Both the position numbers and the translations under genes were made by a program. The notes beneath the pieces are model-generated. The model did not search any database and was not told the DNA's origin. It saw nothing but the letters and a program-made list of their open reading frames with translations. A stretch of 64,000 bases of DNA, taken from contig CANMNF010000001.1 of NCBI GenBank assembly GCA_947499255.1, positions 992,001-1,056,000 of the forward strand, written 5' to 3'. Position 1 is the stretch's first letter, and every line of letters begins with the position of its first letter. Below, piece after piece: positions 7,615-16,699 of this stretch. Source of the stretch: an uncultured Sphingomonadaceae bacterium (GTDB taxonomy: Bacteria; Pseudomonadota; Alphaproteobacteria; Sphingomonadales; Sphingomonadaceae).

Positions 7615-9405
7615 ATGCAAGTCTATGACGCCCCTATTCGCGACATGCGCTTCAACCTTGAAGAGCTGCACAATGATGATGGCTTTGGCGACACCGAAGG
7701 CTTCGAGGATTTCGATCCCGATACGATGGTCGCCATCCTTGAAGAAGCCAACAAGCTCGCCAAAGAAGTGCTGCTGCCGATCAACTGGCCCGGTGACCAA
7801 GAAGGTTGCCGCCTCGAAAACGGCGTCGTGCGCACGCCCAAAGGTTTTCAGGAAGCTTACAAGCAGTTTTGCGAATCCGGCTGGGCTGGCCTTGCGGTAG
7901 ACCCGAAATGGGGCGGCCAAGGCGCACCGCATGTCCTGGCCAAAATGGTTGAGGAAATGAGCTGTTCGTCGAACCTCTCCTTCGGCCTGTATCCCGGCCT
8001 TACCAATGGCGCGATTATTGCGCTTGAAGGCTATGGCTCGGAAGATCTCAAGGAGTTCTACCTCCCTCGCATGACCAGCGGCGAATGGTCGGGAACCATG
8101 TGTCTGACAGAGCCGCATTGCGGCACTGATCTTGGCATGTTGCGTACCAAAGCTGTACCGCAAGACGATGGCAGCGGGCTGATCACGGGCAATAAGATCT
8201 TTATCTCAGCTGGCGATCATGATCTGGCGGACAATATCATCCACCTCGTGCTCGCGCGCCTGCCTGATGCGCCTGATGGTGTGAAGGGTATCTCGCTGTT
8301 CCTCGTGCCCAAATATCTGCCGCATGATGATGGCTCGCTAGGTGATGCGAACAATGTCATCTGCACAGCGATTGAGCACAAGATGGGCCTGAAAGCGTCG
8401 GCCACGTGTCAGATGAGCTTTGACGATTCCAAAGGCTGGTTGATCGGAGAGCCCAATAAGGGCCTCGAAGCCATGTTCCTGATGATGAATACAGAGCGTG
8501 TTGCCGTTGGTATTCAAGGGCTTGGCGTCGGAGAAATCGCTTACCAGTCTGCTGTCTATTACGCCAAGGACCGCATCCAAGGCCGCTCACTTTCGGGTGT
8601 TAAGAACCCCGATGCCGCCGCTGATCCGATCATCGTGCACCCCGATGTGCGCCGCATGTTGATGACGATGCGCGCCTACAACGAAGGCAGCCGCGCGCTT
8701 AGCGCATGGGTCGCCCGCGCGTTGGACGCCAGCCATGCTGCAAAAGAGCCCGAAGCCAAGGAACGCGCTGCCGATTTCGTCGCACTGATGACACCCGTGG
8801 TCAAAGCGCTGTTCACCGATCTTGGTCATGAATCTTCCCATTTGGGCATTCAGGTTTATGGCGGGCATGGTTACGTGCAGGAAACCGGCGTTGAACAGTT
8901 CGCGCGTGATGCGCGTATCGCGCAAATTTACGAAGGCACGAACGGCATTCAGGCGCTGGACCTTGTGGGACGCAAACTGCCCCATCGCATGGGTCGCAAT
9001 TTGCGCGCTTTCTTCCATCCGGTGTCCAACTTCATCGAAGAAAATGGCGCTGATCCCAAAATCGGCAAAATGGTCGGCGGATTGCAGCAGAGCTTTGGTG
9101 CCTTGCAGCTTTCTACCGGGCACATTGCGCGTAAAGGCATGAAAGATCCCGAAGAAGCCGCCGCTGCGGCCAGCGATTATCTGCGCTTATTGGGCTTTGT
9201 CGCGATGGGTTACACCTTCGCCAAGGCCGCACAGCTGGCCCATGCGAAGCTGGAAGAAGGCACCAGTGAAGCAGAGTTCTACAAAAGCAAGCTGATCACC
9301 GCGCAGTTCTTCTTTGATCGCCTTTTGCCGGTCGCAACGGCGCAGTTCATGGCGATCACTTCGGGCAAAGCCAGCATGATGGACTTGCCGGCAGAAGCGT
9401 TTTGA
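7615..9405 (+). CDS. Acyl-CoA dehydrogenase
   Basis: FAD-dependent acyl-CoA dehydrogenase, the first oxidation of beta-oxidation, 596 residues. It has the middle-domain signature MCLTEPHCGTDLGMLRTKA and the C-terminal IYEGTNGIQALDLVGRK, whose Glu is the position of the catalytic base in this family. The extended C-terminus (about 100 residues past the core) is typical of the long-chain ACAD subgroup. A purine-rich GAGAGAGAAGAGAGA ribosome-binding region precedes the ATG at 7615. It is third in the plus-strand operon, 23 bases after fadB, and its stop overlaps the next start. Confidence 0.92.
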   Translation: MQVYDAPIRDMRFNLEELHNDDGFGDTEGFEDFDPDTMVAILEEANKLAKEVLLPINWPGDQEGCRLENGVVRTPKGFQEAYKQFCESGWAGLAVDPKWGGQGAPHVLAKMVEEMSCSSNLSFGLYPGLTNGAIIALEGYGSEDLKEFYLPRMTSGEWSGTMCLTEPHCGTDLGMLRTKAVPQDDGSGLITGNKIFISAGDHDLADNIIHLVLARLPDAPDGVKGISLFLVPKYLPHDDGSLGDANNVICTAIEHKMGLKASATCQMSFDDSKGWLIGEPNKGLEAMFLMMNTERVAVGIQGLGVGEIAYQSAVYYAKDRIQGRSLSGVKNPDAAADPIIVHPDVRRMLMTMRAYNEGSRALSAWVARALDASHAAKEPEAKERAADFVALMTPVVKALFTDLGHESSHLGIQVYGGHGYVQETGVEQFARDARIAQIYEGTNGIQALDLVGRKLPHRMGRNLRAFFHPVSNFIEENGADPKIGKMVGGLQQSFGALQLSTGHIARKGMKDPEEAAAAASDYLRLLGFVAMGYTFAKAAQLAHAKLEEGTSEAEFYKSKLITAQFFFDRLLPVATAQFMAITSGKASMMDLPAEAF

Positions 9406-10319
9406 ACGCCCAATTGGAAGCGTTCCGCGCGCGGCTGAAAGCGCCTGCAATTGTCGCGCCGATGTTTCTGATTTCGGGGCCGGATCTTGTGGTGGAAAGC
9501 TGCAAGGCTGGCCTCGCAGGCTCCTTCCCCGCGCTTAATCAACGCACCGGCGAAGGGTTTGAAGAATGGCTGGTTGATATCCAAAGCCGGCTTGGCCCGG
9601 ATAATGCGCCCTATGGCGTGAACTTGATCGTCCACAAGACCAATCCGCGCCTGCAAAGCGATCTGGAACTTGTGGTGAAACACAAGGTGCCGTTCGTCAT
9701 CACATCGCTTGGCGCGGTTAGCGATCTGGTGGATGCGGTGCATTCTTATGGCGGCTTGGTGTTCCATGATGTGATTTCGCGCCGCCATGCCGAAAAAGCT
9801 GCGCAAGCGGGCGTGGATGGCATTATCGCAGTTGCTGCCGGTGCCGGTGGCCATGCTGGCCTTCTTAGCCCCTTTGCCCTGGTATCAGAAATTCGCGAAG
9901 TGTTTGACGGCGCGATCATCTTATCAGGCTCGATGAGCCATGGTGGCCACATCGCCGCCGCTCAAGCTTTGGGTGCCGACTTTGCCTATTTCGGCTCACA
10001 CTTTATCGCTGCGCAAGAAAGCATGGCGGTTGAAAATCAAAAGCAGATGATGATCGACTGTGCGGCCAAGGACATCACCTACACTGACAAGGTGTCGGGC
10101 GTGAACGCGAACTTCCTCACCCCCAGCCTTGAAGCGGCCAGCCTGCCCGATTTGCATGGCGGCATGTCGCTTTCTGATGAGGCGAAGGCTTGGAAAACGG
10201 TGTGGTCCGCCGGGCATGGTGTTGGTGGCACGAAATCAGTACGTCCCACAGGACAGATTGCCGCTCAGCTTATAAGCGAATACCGCGAAGCTTGTGCAAG
10301 ACTTGGCAAACAGATTTAA
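9402..10319 (+). CDS. Nitronate monooxygenase / 2-nitropropane dioxygenase family flavoprotein
   Basis: FMN-dependent TIM-barrel protein of 305 residues. The family pattern is seen in APMFLISGPDLV at the N-terminus, GLVFHDV, GVDGIIAVAAGAGGHAG and an ALGADFAYFGSHFIA phosphate-binding segment. Start: no ATG is available near the conserved N-terminus, and a TTG at 9402 overlaps the acyl-CoA dehydrogenase stop (TTGA), so translational coupling is likely. Being last in a beta-oxidation operon, it may act on an acyl-CoA or fatty-acid-derived substrate (the fold is shared with FabK-like enoyl reductases) rather than nitroalkanes; that is inference. Confidence 0.85.
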   Translation: MNAQLEAFRARLKAPAIVAPMFLISGPDLVVESCKAGLAGSFPALNQRTGEGFEEWLVDIQSRLGPDNAPYGVNLIVHKTNPRLQSDLELVVKHKVPFVITSLGAVSDLVDAVHSYGGLVFHDVISRRHAEKAAQAGVDGIIAVAAGAGGHAGLLSPFALVSEIREVFDGAIILSGSMSHGGHIAAAQALGADFAYFGSHFIAAQESMAVENQKQMMIDCAAKDITYTDKVSGVNANFLTPSLEAASLPDLHGGMSLSDEAKAWKTVWSAGHGVGGTKSVRPTGQIAAQLISEYREACARLGKQI

Positions 10320-10349
10320 CGCCCGCCCCTCGCTCCGGCAGCGCGCCTG

Positions 10350-11408
10350 ATGGCGATACCGCGCATAACCGCGATTGCCACGGCTGTCCCTGATCTTGAT
10401 GTGCATGCGCATTATTCCGCATGGGCTGAAACGCAGCTGAGCGAGGAACGGCAACGCGCGGCCTTTGCACGGATGATAGCGCGTGGCGGCATCGATCATC
10501 GCTGGTCTGTGCTCAGCCCCGAAGATGGTCGCCTCGAACCCGGATCGTTTTACAATGCAGGCGGTCCGCCCGGCACCGCTGAACGCATGCGCCGCTATGC
10601 TGATGCTGCGCCCGATTTGGCTCTCAAAGCGATTGCGAAACTGCCCGATGTGTCCGGCATCACGCATCTGGTGCTGGCCAGCTGCACCGGCTTTATGGCG
10701 CCCGGCCTTGATCAGGTCATCGCGCGGCGTTTGGGGCTTGCTGCCAATGTAGAGCGCAGCGTGATCGGCTTTATGGGCTGTTATGCTGGCATCACCGCCT
10801 TGCGCAGCGCGGCCCATTTGGTGCGATCTGTGCCCGATGCGCGCGTGCTCGTTATCTCGGTGGAGCTTTGCACGCTGCACATGCAACACACCGACAATAT
10901 CGAGGCGCTGCTTGCGATGAGCCAGTTTGCCGATGGCGCGGCGGCGGCTTTGGTGACAGGCGATGGCGCAGGGTTGGCTCTGGGTGACGGCGTTTCGGCA
11001 ACGTTGGAGGAGAGCGAAGAGCTGATCACTTGGGCGATCACCGATACCGGCTTTGCCATGCATCTGTCTGGCGCGGTGCCGGGGCGGTTTGGTGATGCGC
11101 TGGGCGATCCCGCGCTGACCAGCCAGATCACTGGCACACGGCCTGCAAATGACATCGCGCAATGGGCCGTGCATCCCGGCGGGCGCTCTGTGCTTGATGC
11201 GGTGGAGCGCGGGCTTGCCCTATCTCCCGATGCCCTCACCACGTCGCGCGATGTGCTGCGCGAATTTGGCAATATGTCTTCTGCAACGGTGATTTTTGTT
11301 CTCGAACGGTTGATGGCAAAGCGGTCTGAAAGCGGCGTCGCGATGGCTTTTGGCCCCGGCCTGGCTCTTGAGGGACTGCATTTTGGATGGGCCAATGATG
11401 CTGGCTGA
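10350..11408 (+). CDS. Type III polyketide synthase
   Basis: Chalcone/stilbene-synthase-like homodimeric condensing enzyme, 352 residues. It loads a starter acyl-CoA on a cysteine and extends it with malonyl-CoA. The full catalytic triad is visible: Cys112 (ASCTGF), His275 (AVHPGG) and Asn308 (FGNMSS). The cyclisation-region segment GFMGCYAG is present. It begins 30 bases after the nitronate monooxygenase gene on the same strand and overlaps the following methyltransferase, forming a PKS-methyltransferase-oxidoreductase unit. The product is probably an alkylresorcinol- or alkylpyrone-type phenolic lipid or a related quinone; that is inference from known bacterial clusters such as srsABC. Confidence 0.92.
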   Translation: MAIPRITAIATAVPDLDVHAHYSAWAETQLSEERQRAAFARMIARGGIDHRWSVLSPEDGRLEPGSFYNAGGPPGTAERMRRYADAAPDLALKAIAKLPDVSGITHLVLASCTGFMAPGLDQVIARRLGLAANVERSVIGFMGCYAGITALRSAAHLVRSVPDARVLVISVELCTLHMQHTDNIEALLAMSQFADGAAAALVTGDGAGLALGDGVSATLEESEELITWAITDTGFAMHLSGAVPGRFGDALGDPALTSQITGTRPANDIAQWAVHPGGRSVLDAVERGLALSPDALTTSRDVLREFGNMSSATVIFVLERLMAKRSESGVAMAFGPGLALEGLHFGWANDAG

Positions 11409-12081
11409 ACGGCGCATCACCGAAGAGATCATGGACGATTCCGATCTGCCGCCGCAGGTCTACGATGCGGTGCTGGCTGATCTGGCCAAAGTTAATCGCC
11501 TCACCATGGCGCATCGCCCGACGCTAAATTTTCTAGAGCGCTGCGTTGGTGGGCGCGATACTTTCACTCTGCTGGATGTGGGATATGGGCATGGCGATAT
11601 GCTGCGAGAAATCGCCGCTTGGGCGCAAAAGCGCGGTATCAAGGCGCAGCTCACCGGTATTGATCTCAATCCCAAAAGCGAAGCCGCCGCGCGCGCTGCG
11701 ACCGATCCTGCCCTACCGATTACCTACAAAACCGGCGATTATCAGGACTTTGATAGCGGCTTTGATGTAATCGTCTCAAGTCTTGTTGCCCATCATATGA
11801 CGCATTCCCAATTGCTAACCTTCTTACGCTTTATGGACAGCGAAGCGCAGCAGGGATGGTTTATCAATGACTTGCACCGCCACACACTCAGCTATCTTGG
11901 CTATCCGCTGCTAGCGCGGTTGATGGGGTGGCATGATATTGTGCGCAAAGACGGGCAGACATCCATCGCCCGCAGCTATCGCCCTCAAGAATGGCAGGAT
12001 ATGTTTGCGCAAGCCAATATCAACGGCGCGCAGGTAGAGCGGTTTTTCCCTTTCCGGCTATGCGTATCATGGATCAAATGA
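11395..12081 (+). CDS. Class I SAM-dependent methyltransferase
   Basis: About 228 residues. SAM-binding motif I is LLDVGYGHGDML, followed by acidic LTGIDLNPKS (motif II). VIVSSLVAHHMT sits at the motif IV position. The start lies inside the PKS gene: two adjacent ATGs at 11395 and 11398 overlap the PKS stop, so the choice between them is open. Its end overlaps the next gene by ATGA. Cluster context suggests O- or C-methylation of the polyketide product. Earlier in-frame codons overlap the PKS far more and add nothing family-like. Confidence 0.85.
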   Translation: MMLAERRITEEIMDDSDLPPQVYDAVLADLAKVNRLTMAHRPTLNFLERCVGGRDTFTLLDVGYGHGDMLREIAAWAQKRGIKAQLTGIDLNPKSEAAARAATDPALPITYKTGDYQDFDSGFDVIVSSLVAHHMTHSQLLTFLRFMDSEAQQGWFINDLHRHTLSYLGYPLLARLMGWHDIVRKDGQTSIARSYRPQEWQDMFAQANINGAQVERFFPFRLCVSWIK

Positions 12082-13193
12082 CACACAATGCTGTGATCTT
12101 GGGCGCAGGCCCCGCGGGCTGTGCGGCGGCGATCACGATGGCAGGTGCAGGCGCGACGCCGCTTTTGATCGACAGGGACGAAACGCCGCGCGATCCGCTG
12201 TGTGGCGGCTTTTTAAGTTGGCGCACAGCAGAGCAATTGCGCGGTCTTGGCATCAATTGCGCTTCGTTGGGTGCGCACCGAGTGGATACGCTTGCTCTTT
12301 TCACGCCAAGTGGCAGCACTACAGTTCCTCTGCCCCGCCCCGCTTTCGGGCTATCTCGCCACGCGCTCGATAGCGCGATGCGAACAGCAGCGATGGACGC
12401 GGGCGCAGATTTCGCGTGCGACACTATCCGCACCCTTGCGCCGGGCGAAGTAACCGGTCGCCGCACCACGTGGCAATCGGACAGCATTTTCCTGGCCACA
12501 GGCAAAGAAGATGTTCGCGGCCATTCGCGCCCGCGCCTCAGTCCCGATCCCGCCTTGGGATTGCGCATTCGTGTACCCGCTTCGCAAGAACAACGGCGCC
12601 TTATGCAAGGCCAGATCGAACTGCACATGTTCCAAGGCGGCTATGCGGGAATAGTCTTGCAGGAAGATGGCTCAGCCAATGTCTGCCTTGCTTTGCGCAA
12701 ATCTGCGCTCACCGCGTGCGATCATGATCCAGCGCAGCTTTTGGCCCAAATTGCGCAGGACAATGCCGCATTGGCCGCGCGGCTTGGCGATGATTGGCCC
12801 GATTGCCGCATCGAGACCATTGGCGCTGTCCCTTACGGCTATATTGCTAAAACCACGCAATCGGGCGTATTCCGCTTGGGCGATCAGGCCGCTGTTATCC
12901 CCTCTTTGGCAGGCGAGGGAATCGGTCTTGCCTTGGCGAGCGGGATCATGGCTGCACAAAGCTGGCAAACAGGCGGAGCGAACGCAGCCGCCGCTTATCA
13001 AAGCAAATTTGCGCGTGCCGCAACGCGTCCGGTGCGCACCGCTGCCATCATCCGAAAACTGGCGGAAAGTCCCATAAACAGCCGCTTGGCCATCATTGCA
13101 GCGCGCTTCATGCCCGGTCTGTTTCAAGCAATTGCATCGGCCACACGCATTGATGCGCGCGCCTCTCTTGCGCGAGGGGCATCTGCTGCTTAA
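12078..13193 (+). CDS. FAD-dependent oxidoreductase (geranylgeranyl-reductase / hydroxylase-like)
   Basis: Flavoprotein of 371 residues with the N-terminal dinucleotide-binding motif AVILGAGPAGCAAAITMAGAG, an LCGGFLS segment typical of the GGR-like branch, and the FAD motif RLGDQAAVIPSLAGEGIGLA near the C-terminal third. The start at 12078 is chosen because ATGA overlaps the methyltransferase stop, matching the tight coupling in this cluster, and it sits just before the nucleotide-binding fold; ATGs at 12060 and 12069 are possible. It probably hydroxylates or otherwise oxidises the type III PKS product, as flavoproteins do in known phenolic-lipid clusters (inference). Confidence 0.85.
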   Translation: MTHNAVILGAGPAGCAAAITMAGAGATPLLIDRDETPRDPLCGGFLSWRTAEQLRGLGINCASLGAHRVDTLALFTPSGSTTVPLPRPAFGLSRHALDSAMRTAAMDAGADFACDTIRTLAPGEVTGRRTTWQSDSIFLATGKEDVRGHSRPRLSPDPALGLRIRVPASQEQRRLMQGQIELHMFQGGYAGIVLQEDGSANVCLALRKSALTACDHDPAQLLAQIAQDNAALAARLGDDWPDCRIETIGAVPYGYIAKTTQSGVFRLGDQAAVIPSLAGEGIGLALASGIMAAQSWQTGGANAAAAYQSKFARAATRPVRTAAIIRKLAESPINSRLAIIAARFMPGLFQAIASATRIDARASLARGASAA

Positions 13194-13240
13194 GAGGTGC
13201 GCAAATTTCCCGATAAATTCCAGACAAAACAGGACACCCC

Positions 13241-14467
13241 ATGGCCAAGATTAAGGTAGCGAACCCGGTTGTAGAGATCGACGGCGATGAAATGACCAAG
13301 ATCATCTGGCAATGGATCCGCGAACGCTTGATCCTGCCTTATCTTGATGTCGATCTGAAATATTATGACCTCTCGATTGAGAAGCGTGACGAAACCGATG
13401 ACCAGATTACGGTAGATTGCGCCAATGCGATCAAGGAACATGGCGTCGGCGTAAAATGCGCCACGATCACTCCTGACGAAGCGCGCGTCGAAGAATTTGA
13501 CCTTAAAAAAATGTGGCGTTCGCCCAATGGAACGATCCGCAACATCCTTGGCGGCGTGGTTTTTCGTGAGCCTATCGTGATCGACAATGTGCCGCGCCTT
13601 GTGCCCGGTTGGACGGACCCCATCGTTGTGGGCCGCCATGCTTTTGGTGACCAATATCGCGCCACCGATACGCTGATCCCGGGTGCAGGTAAGCTGCGCC
13701 TCGTATTCGAAGGCGAAGATGGCGAGAAAATCGATCTCGACGTGTTTGAATTTGAAAAGCCAGGTGTCGCGATGGCGATGTACAATCTGGATGATTCCAT
13801 CCGCGATTTTGCTCGTGCCAGTCTGAATTACGGCCTTGATCGTGGTTGGCCGGTATATCTATCGACCAAGAACACCATTCTCAAAAAGTATGATGGCCGC
13901 TTCAAAGATCTCTTTCAGGAAATCTTTGACACCGAGTTTGCCGACAAGTTCGAAGAAGCCGGCATCACTTACGAGCACCGTTTGATCGATGACATGGTTG
14001 CCGCCGCGCTGAAGTGGAGCGGCAAGTTCGTGTGGGCTTGTAAGAACTATGATGGCGATGTGCAGTCTGACATCGTGGCACAAGGCTTTGGCTCGCTTGG
14101 CCTGATGACATCTGTGTTGATGACCCCCGATGGCAAAACCGTCGAAGCGGAAGCCGCGCACGGCACAGTCACCCGCCATTATCGTCAGCATCAAGAAGGC
14201 AAGGCAACCTCGACCAACCCGATCGCCTCGATCTTCGCTTGGACGCGTGGCCTGATGTATCGTGGACGCTTCGACAACACGCCCGATGTGGTATCCTTTG
14301 CCGAAACGCTTGAGCGTGTTTGCATTGAATGTGTTGAACAAGGCAAAATGACCAAGGATCTCGCGCTGCTAATCGGCCCCAGCCAAAGCTGGATGACGAC
14401 CGAGCAGTTCTTCGAAGCCATCGTTGAAGGCCTCGAAAAAGAGATGAAGTCACAAGGTTTGGGCTAA
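13241..14467 (+). CDS. icd: NADP-dependent isocitrate dehydrogenase
   Basis: TCA-cycle enzyme converting isocitrate to 2-oxoglutarate with NADP reduction, 408 residues. It belongs to the homodimeric, eukaryote-like branch: [19 protein letters not shown] at the N-terminus, [12 protein letters not shown], the metal/substrate-binding [18 protein letters not shown] and the cofactor region [15 protein letters not shown]. The ATG at 13241 is the only sensible start. It stands alone and is followed by a strong hairpin. Confidence 0.96.
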   Translation: MAKIKVANPVVEIDGDEMTKIIWQWIRERLILPYLDVDLKYYDLSIEKRDETDDQITVDCANAIKEHGVGVKCATITPDEARVEEFDLKKMWRSPNGTIRNILGGVVFREPIVIDNVPRLVPGWTDPIVVGRHAFGDQYRATDTLIPGAGKLRLVFEGEDGEKIDLDVFEFEKPGVAMAMYNLDDSIRDFARASLNYGLDRGWPVYLSTKNTILKKYDGRFKDLFQEIFDTEFADKFEEAGITYEHRLIDDMVAAALKWSGKFVWACKNYDGDVQSDIVAQGFGSLGLMTSVLMTPDGKTVEAEAAHGTVTRHYRQHQEGKATSTNPIASIFAWTRGLMYRGRFDNTPDVVSFAETLERVCIECVEQGKMTKDLALLIGPSQSWMTTEQFFEAIVEGLEKEMKSQGLG

Positions 14468-14475
14468 CCCTGATC

Positions 14476-14507
14476 TGGCGTCACGCGCTTTGCGGTGCGT
14501 GACGCCA
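14476..14507 (+). terminator. Terminator-like hairpin after icd
   Basis: A perfect 11-bp stem TGGCGTCACGC (14476-14486) / GCGTGACGCCA (14497-14507) with a 10-base loop begins nine bases after the icd stop. The T-tract is not immediate (GTTTTTAT comes about 13 bases later), so it may also serve as an mRNA-stabilising structure. Confidence 0.65.
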
Positions 14508-14594
14508 ACCTGGCTTCTGTTGTTTTTATGATGATGCCCGCCATTTTACTATGACGCATTGCAGCAAGCCCCTGTTCTGACATAGGGTGCCGCC

Positions 14595-16358
14595 ATGCAC
14601 GGCCACGAAATCACCCCTTTCATGAAAGACGCCTTGGTTATCCTGGGCGCAGCGGGAATTGTTATCCCGCTTTTCGCCCGTTTTCGGGTGACCCCCATCA
14701 TCGGATTTATTTTCGTTGGCGTGTTGGTCGGGCCCTATGGCTTGGGGCGAATGATTTTTGAAGTCCCCCTGCTCGAACATGTCACGATTACCGATCCAGA
14801 ACGGCTTGCCCCCTTTGCGGAATTTGGCATCATTTTGCTGCTGTTCGCTATCGGGTTGGAGCTGAGTTTCAATCGCTTATGGCAATTGCGCAGGTTGGTC
14901 TTCGGTCTTGGCGCGCTGGAATTGCTAGTGATCGGTTCTCTGCTGGCCGCTTTCCTATCGATGATGGGGCAATATTGGACCGGCGCAATTGCGCTTGGCC
15001 TTGCCCTGGCCTTTTCATCGACCGCGCTGGTCTTGCGCATATCGGGCACCAATACGCCGGTGGGCCGCGCCGCCCTTTCCATGCTGTTGTTCGAAGATAT
15101 TATGATCGTCCCGGTGATTTTCTTCCTCGGCGCACTGGCACCACATGCGGGCGCAGATGGACTTTCCGGCATCTTTACCACCATCTGGCAAGGCTTGCTG
15201 GTGGTGGGCGTTATGATGGTCGGAGGCAGGGTTTTGCTCCCGCGCCTCTTCGCACAGGCCGCGCGCACGAAAAGCCCCGAGCTGTTTCTAGCCGCAAGCT
15301 TGCTGGTAGTAATCGGGGCAAGTTTGGCCACCGGTCTTGTTGGCCTGTCTCCCATTGTGGGCGCGCTGCTCGCCGGGTTGTTGATCGCCGAAACTGAATA
15401 CCACAATGAAGTTGAGGGCATTATGGAGCCCTTCAAGGGACTTGCTTTGGGGATATTCCTCATCACCGTGGGCATGGGCATCGATGTCACCACGATCTGG
15501 GCTGATCTGTGGACGATCATTGGTGCGGTTGTCGGCGTGCTGACGATCAAGGCCGTGGTCACCGGCGTATTGCTGCGATTGATGGGCGCGCGCCGAGCCA
15601 CTGCGACAGAAACGGGCATTTTGATGGCCAGCCCATCGGAAACCACGCTTATCGTTCTCGCCGCTGCCACCAGCGCAATGCTGATCCAGCCCGGCACTGC
15701 CCAATTCTGGCAAATCGTCACCGCCATTGGCCTGACGATCACACCGCTGCTCGCCATGTTGGGCAAAACACTCGCGCGGCGCGTAGAGCCAATTGCCAGC
15801 ATTCCTGAGGAAGACGGCGACCCATCAACTCCGCGGGTAATTATCGTGGGCTTTGGACGGGTCGGGAAACTGATCGCGGAGATGCTTGATAAGCATGAGA
15901 TACCTTACGTCGCGCTCGATGCAGACTCCGATTTGGTCGATGGCGCAAGGCGCGAGGGATATCGCGCCGTATTCGGCAATGCGACGCGTGATGATGCATT
16001 GGATAAGCTGGGCATCGCAAAAGCGCCGGCCGTCATTCTGACGATGGATGAACATGTGTTGGCGCAAAGGCTGGTAAAGAAATTGCGCGCCGCCTATCCC
16101 GCATTGCCGATCATCACCCGCGCCCGCGATAGCTTCCACGCAGCCCAACTGTATCGCAGCGGAGCAAGCCATGCCGTGCCCGAAACGCTGGAAAGCTCTT
16201 TGCAATTGTCCGAAGCTGTACTGGTCGATATCGGCGTGCCGATGGGCCCGGTGATCGCCTCCATCCACGAAAAGCGAGACGAATTTCGCGAGCATATTCA
16301 GAAAGAAGGCGCGCTGGAGACAAAGCCCAAACTGCGGACCAGTACTGCTGAGGGTTAG
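14595..16358 (+). CDS. CPA2-family monovalent cation:proton antiporter with TrkA-N domain
   Basis: Kef-type potassium/proton antiporter, 587 residues. The N-terminal two thirds hold about 12 hydrophobic segments with the conserved FRVTPIIGFIFVGVLVGPYGLG and the LLFAIGLELSF signature. The C-terminus (from about residue 410) is a Rossmann TrkA-N/RCK domain starting VIIVGFGRVGKLIAEML with the acidic YVALDADSD strand end. The RCK domain gates the channel by binding nucleotides. It lacks an obvious KefF/KefG partner nearby, so glutathione-gated control is not supported. It acts in the inner membrane in potassium and pH homeostasis. Confidence 0.9.
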   Translation: MHGHEITPFMKDALVILGAAGIVIPLFARFRVTPIIGFIFVGVLVGPYGLGRMIFEVPLLEHVTITDPERLAPFAEFGIILLLFAIGLELSFNRLWQLRRLVFGLGALELLVIGSLLAAFLSMMGQYWTGAIALGLALAFSSTALVLRISGTNTPVGRAALSMLLFEDIMIVPVIFFLGALAPHAGADGLSGIFTTIWQGLLVVGVMMVGGRVLLPRLFAQAARTKSPELFLAASLLVVIGASLATGLVGLSPIVGALLAGLLIAETEYHNEVEGIMEPFKGLALGIFLITVGMGIDVTTIWADLWTIIGAVVGVLTIKAVVTGVLLRLMGARRATATETGILMASPSETTLIVLAAATSAMLIQPGTAQFWQIVTAIGLTITPLLAMLGKTLARRVEPIASIPEEDGDPSTPRVIIVGFGRVGKLIAEMLDKHEIPYVALDADSDLVDGARREGYRAVFGNATRDDALDKLGIAKAPAVILTMDEHVLAQRLVKKLRAAYPALPIITRARDSFHAAQLYRSGASHAVPETLESSLQLSEAVLVDIGVPMGPVIASIHEKRDEFREHIQKEGALETKPKLRTSTAEG

Positions 16359-16414
16359 TATATCGGGATACAAATCAGCACTTTGAGCATTGTTAAAGAA
16401 AGGAGAGTTTTCAC

Positions 16415-16594
16415 ATGAGCGATAAGTCAGATCCAACCAAACCCATCTCTAACGATGAAAAGTTTAAGCCGGCAAAGGTTGCCGATGGTAGCCCGGCCAA
16501 CGCACGCGCTGAGCATGATATGAAAGACGTTCCTGCAGGCAGCGAGGAAGATCGGCGCCGGTCCTCCCAGAACCGCGTCTCCGATCAAGGCTGA
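16415..16594 (+). CDS. Small hydrophilic protein of 59 residues, unknown function
   Basis: A short open frame starting at ATG 16415 with a strong Shine-Dalgarno (AAGGAGAG, about 8 bases upstream). The protein starts MSDKSDPTKPIS and ends QNRVSDQG; it is very hydrophilic, rich in Asp, Lys, Ser, Glu and Arg, and has no hydrophobic segment, so it is probably cytosolic and disordered. It lies 56 bases after the antiporter stop on the same strand. The excellent ribosome-binding site and codon-like composition support real translation. No family recognised; small stress-related proteins of this kind are common in sphingomonads. Confidence 0.6.
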   Translation: MSDKSDPTKPISNDEKFKPAKVADGSPANARAEHDMKDVPAGSEEDRRRSSQNRVSDQG

Positions 16595-16699
16595 ACATAC
16601 AAGCAGTAGTTAGCCGACTTTGGTTTGGGCAACTTTGGCTATGCTGACTAAGGCAGCGCCGACTTTGACCGTGTTGACCTAACCAGCACTGATTTTGGT

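Noticed and set aside
16595-16699. Imperfect ACTTTGG-type repeats between the 59-residue gene and alaS
   Set aside because: Five or six loosely similar copies with irregular spacing over 100 bases. No palindrome or phasing; looks like low-complexity drift rather than a functional repeat array.
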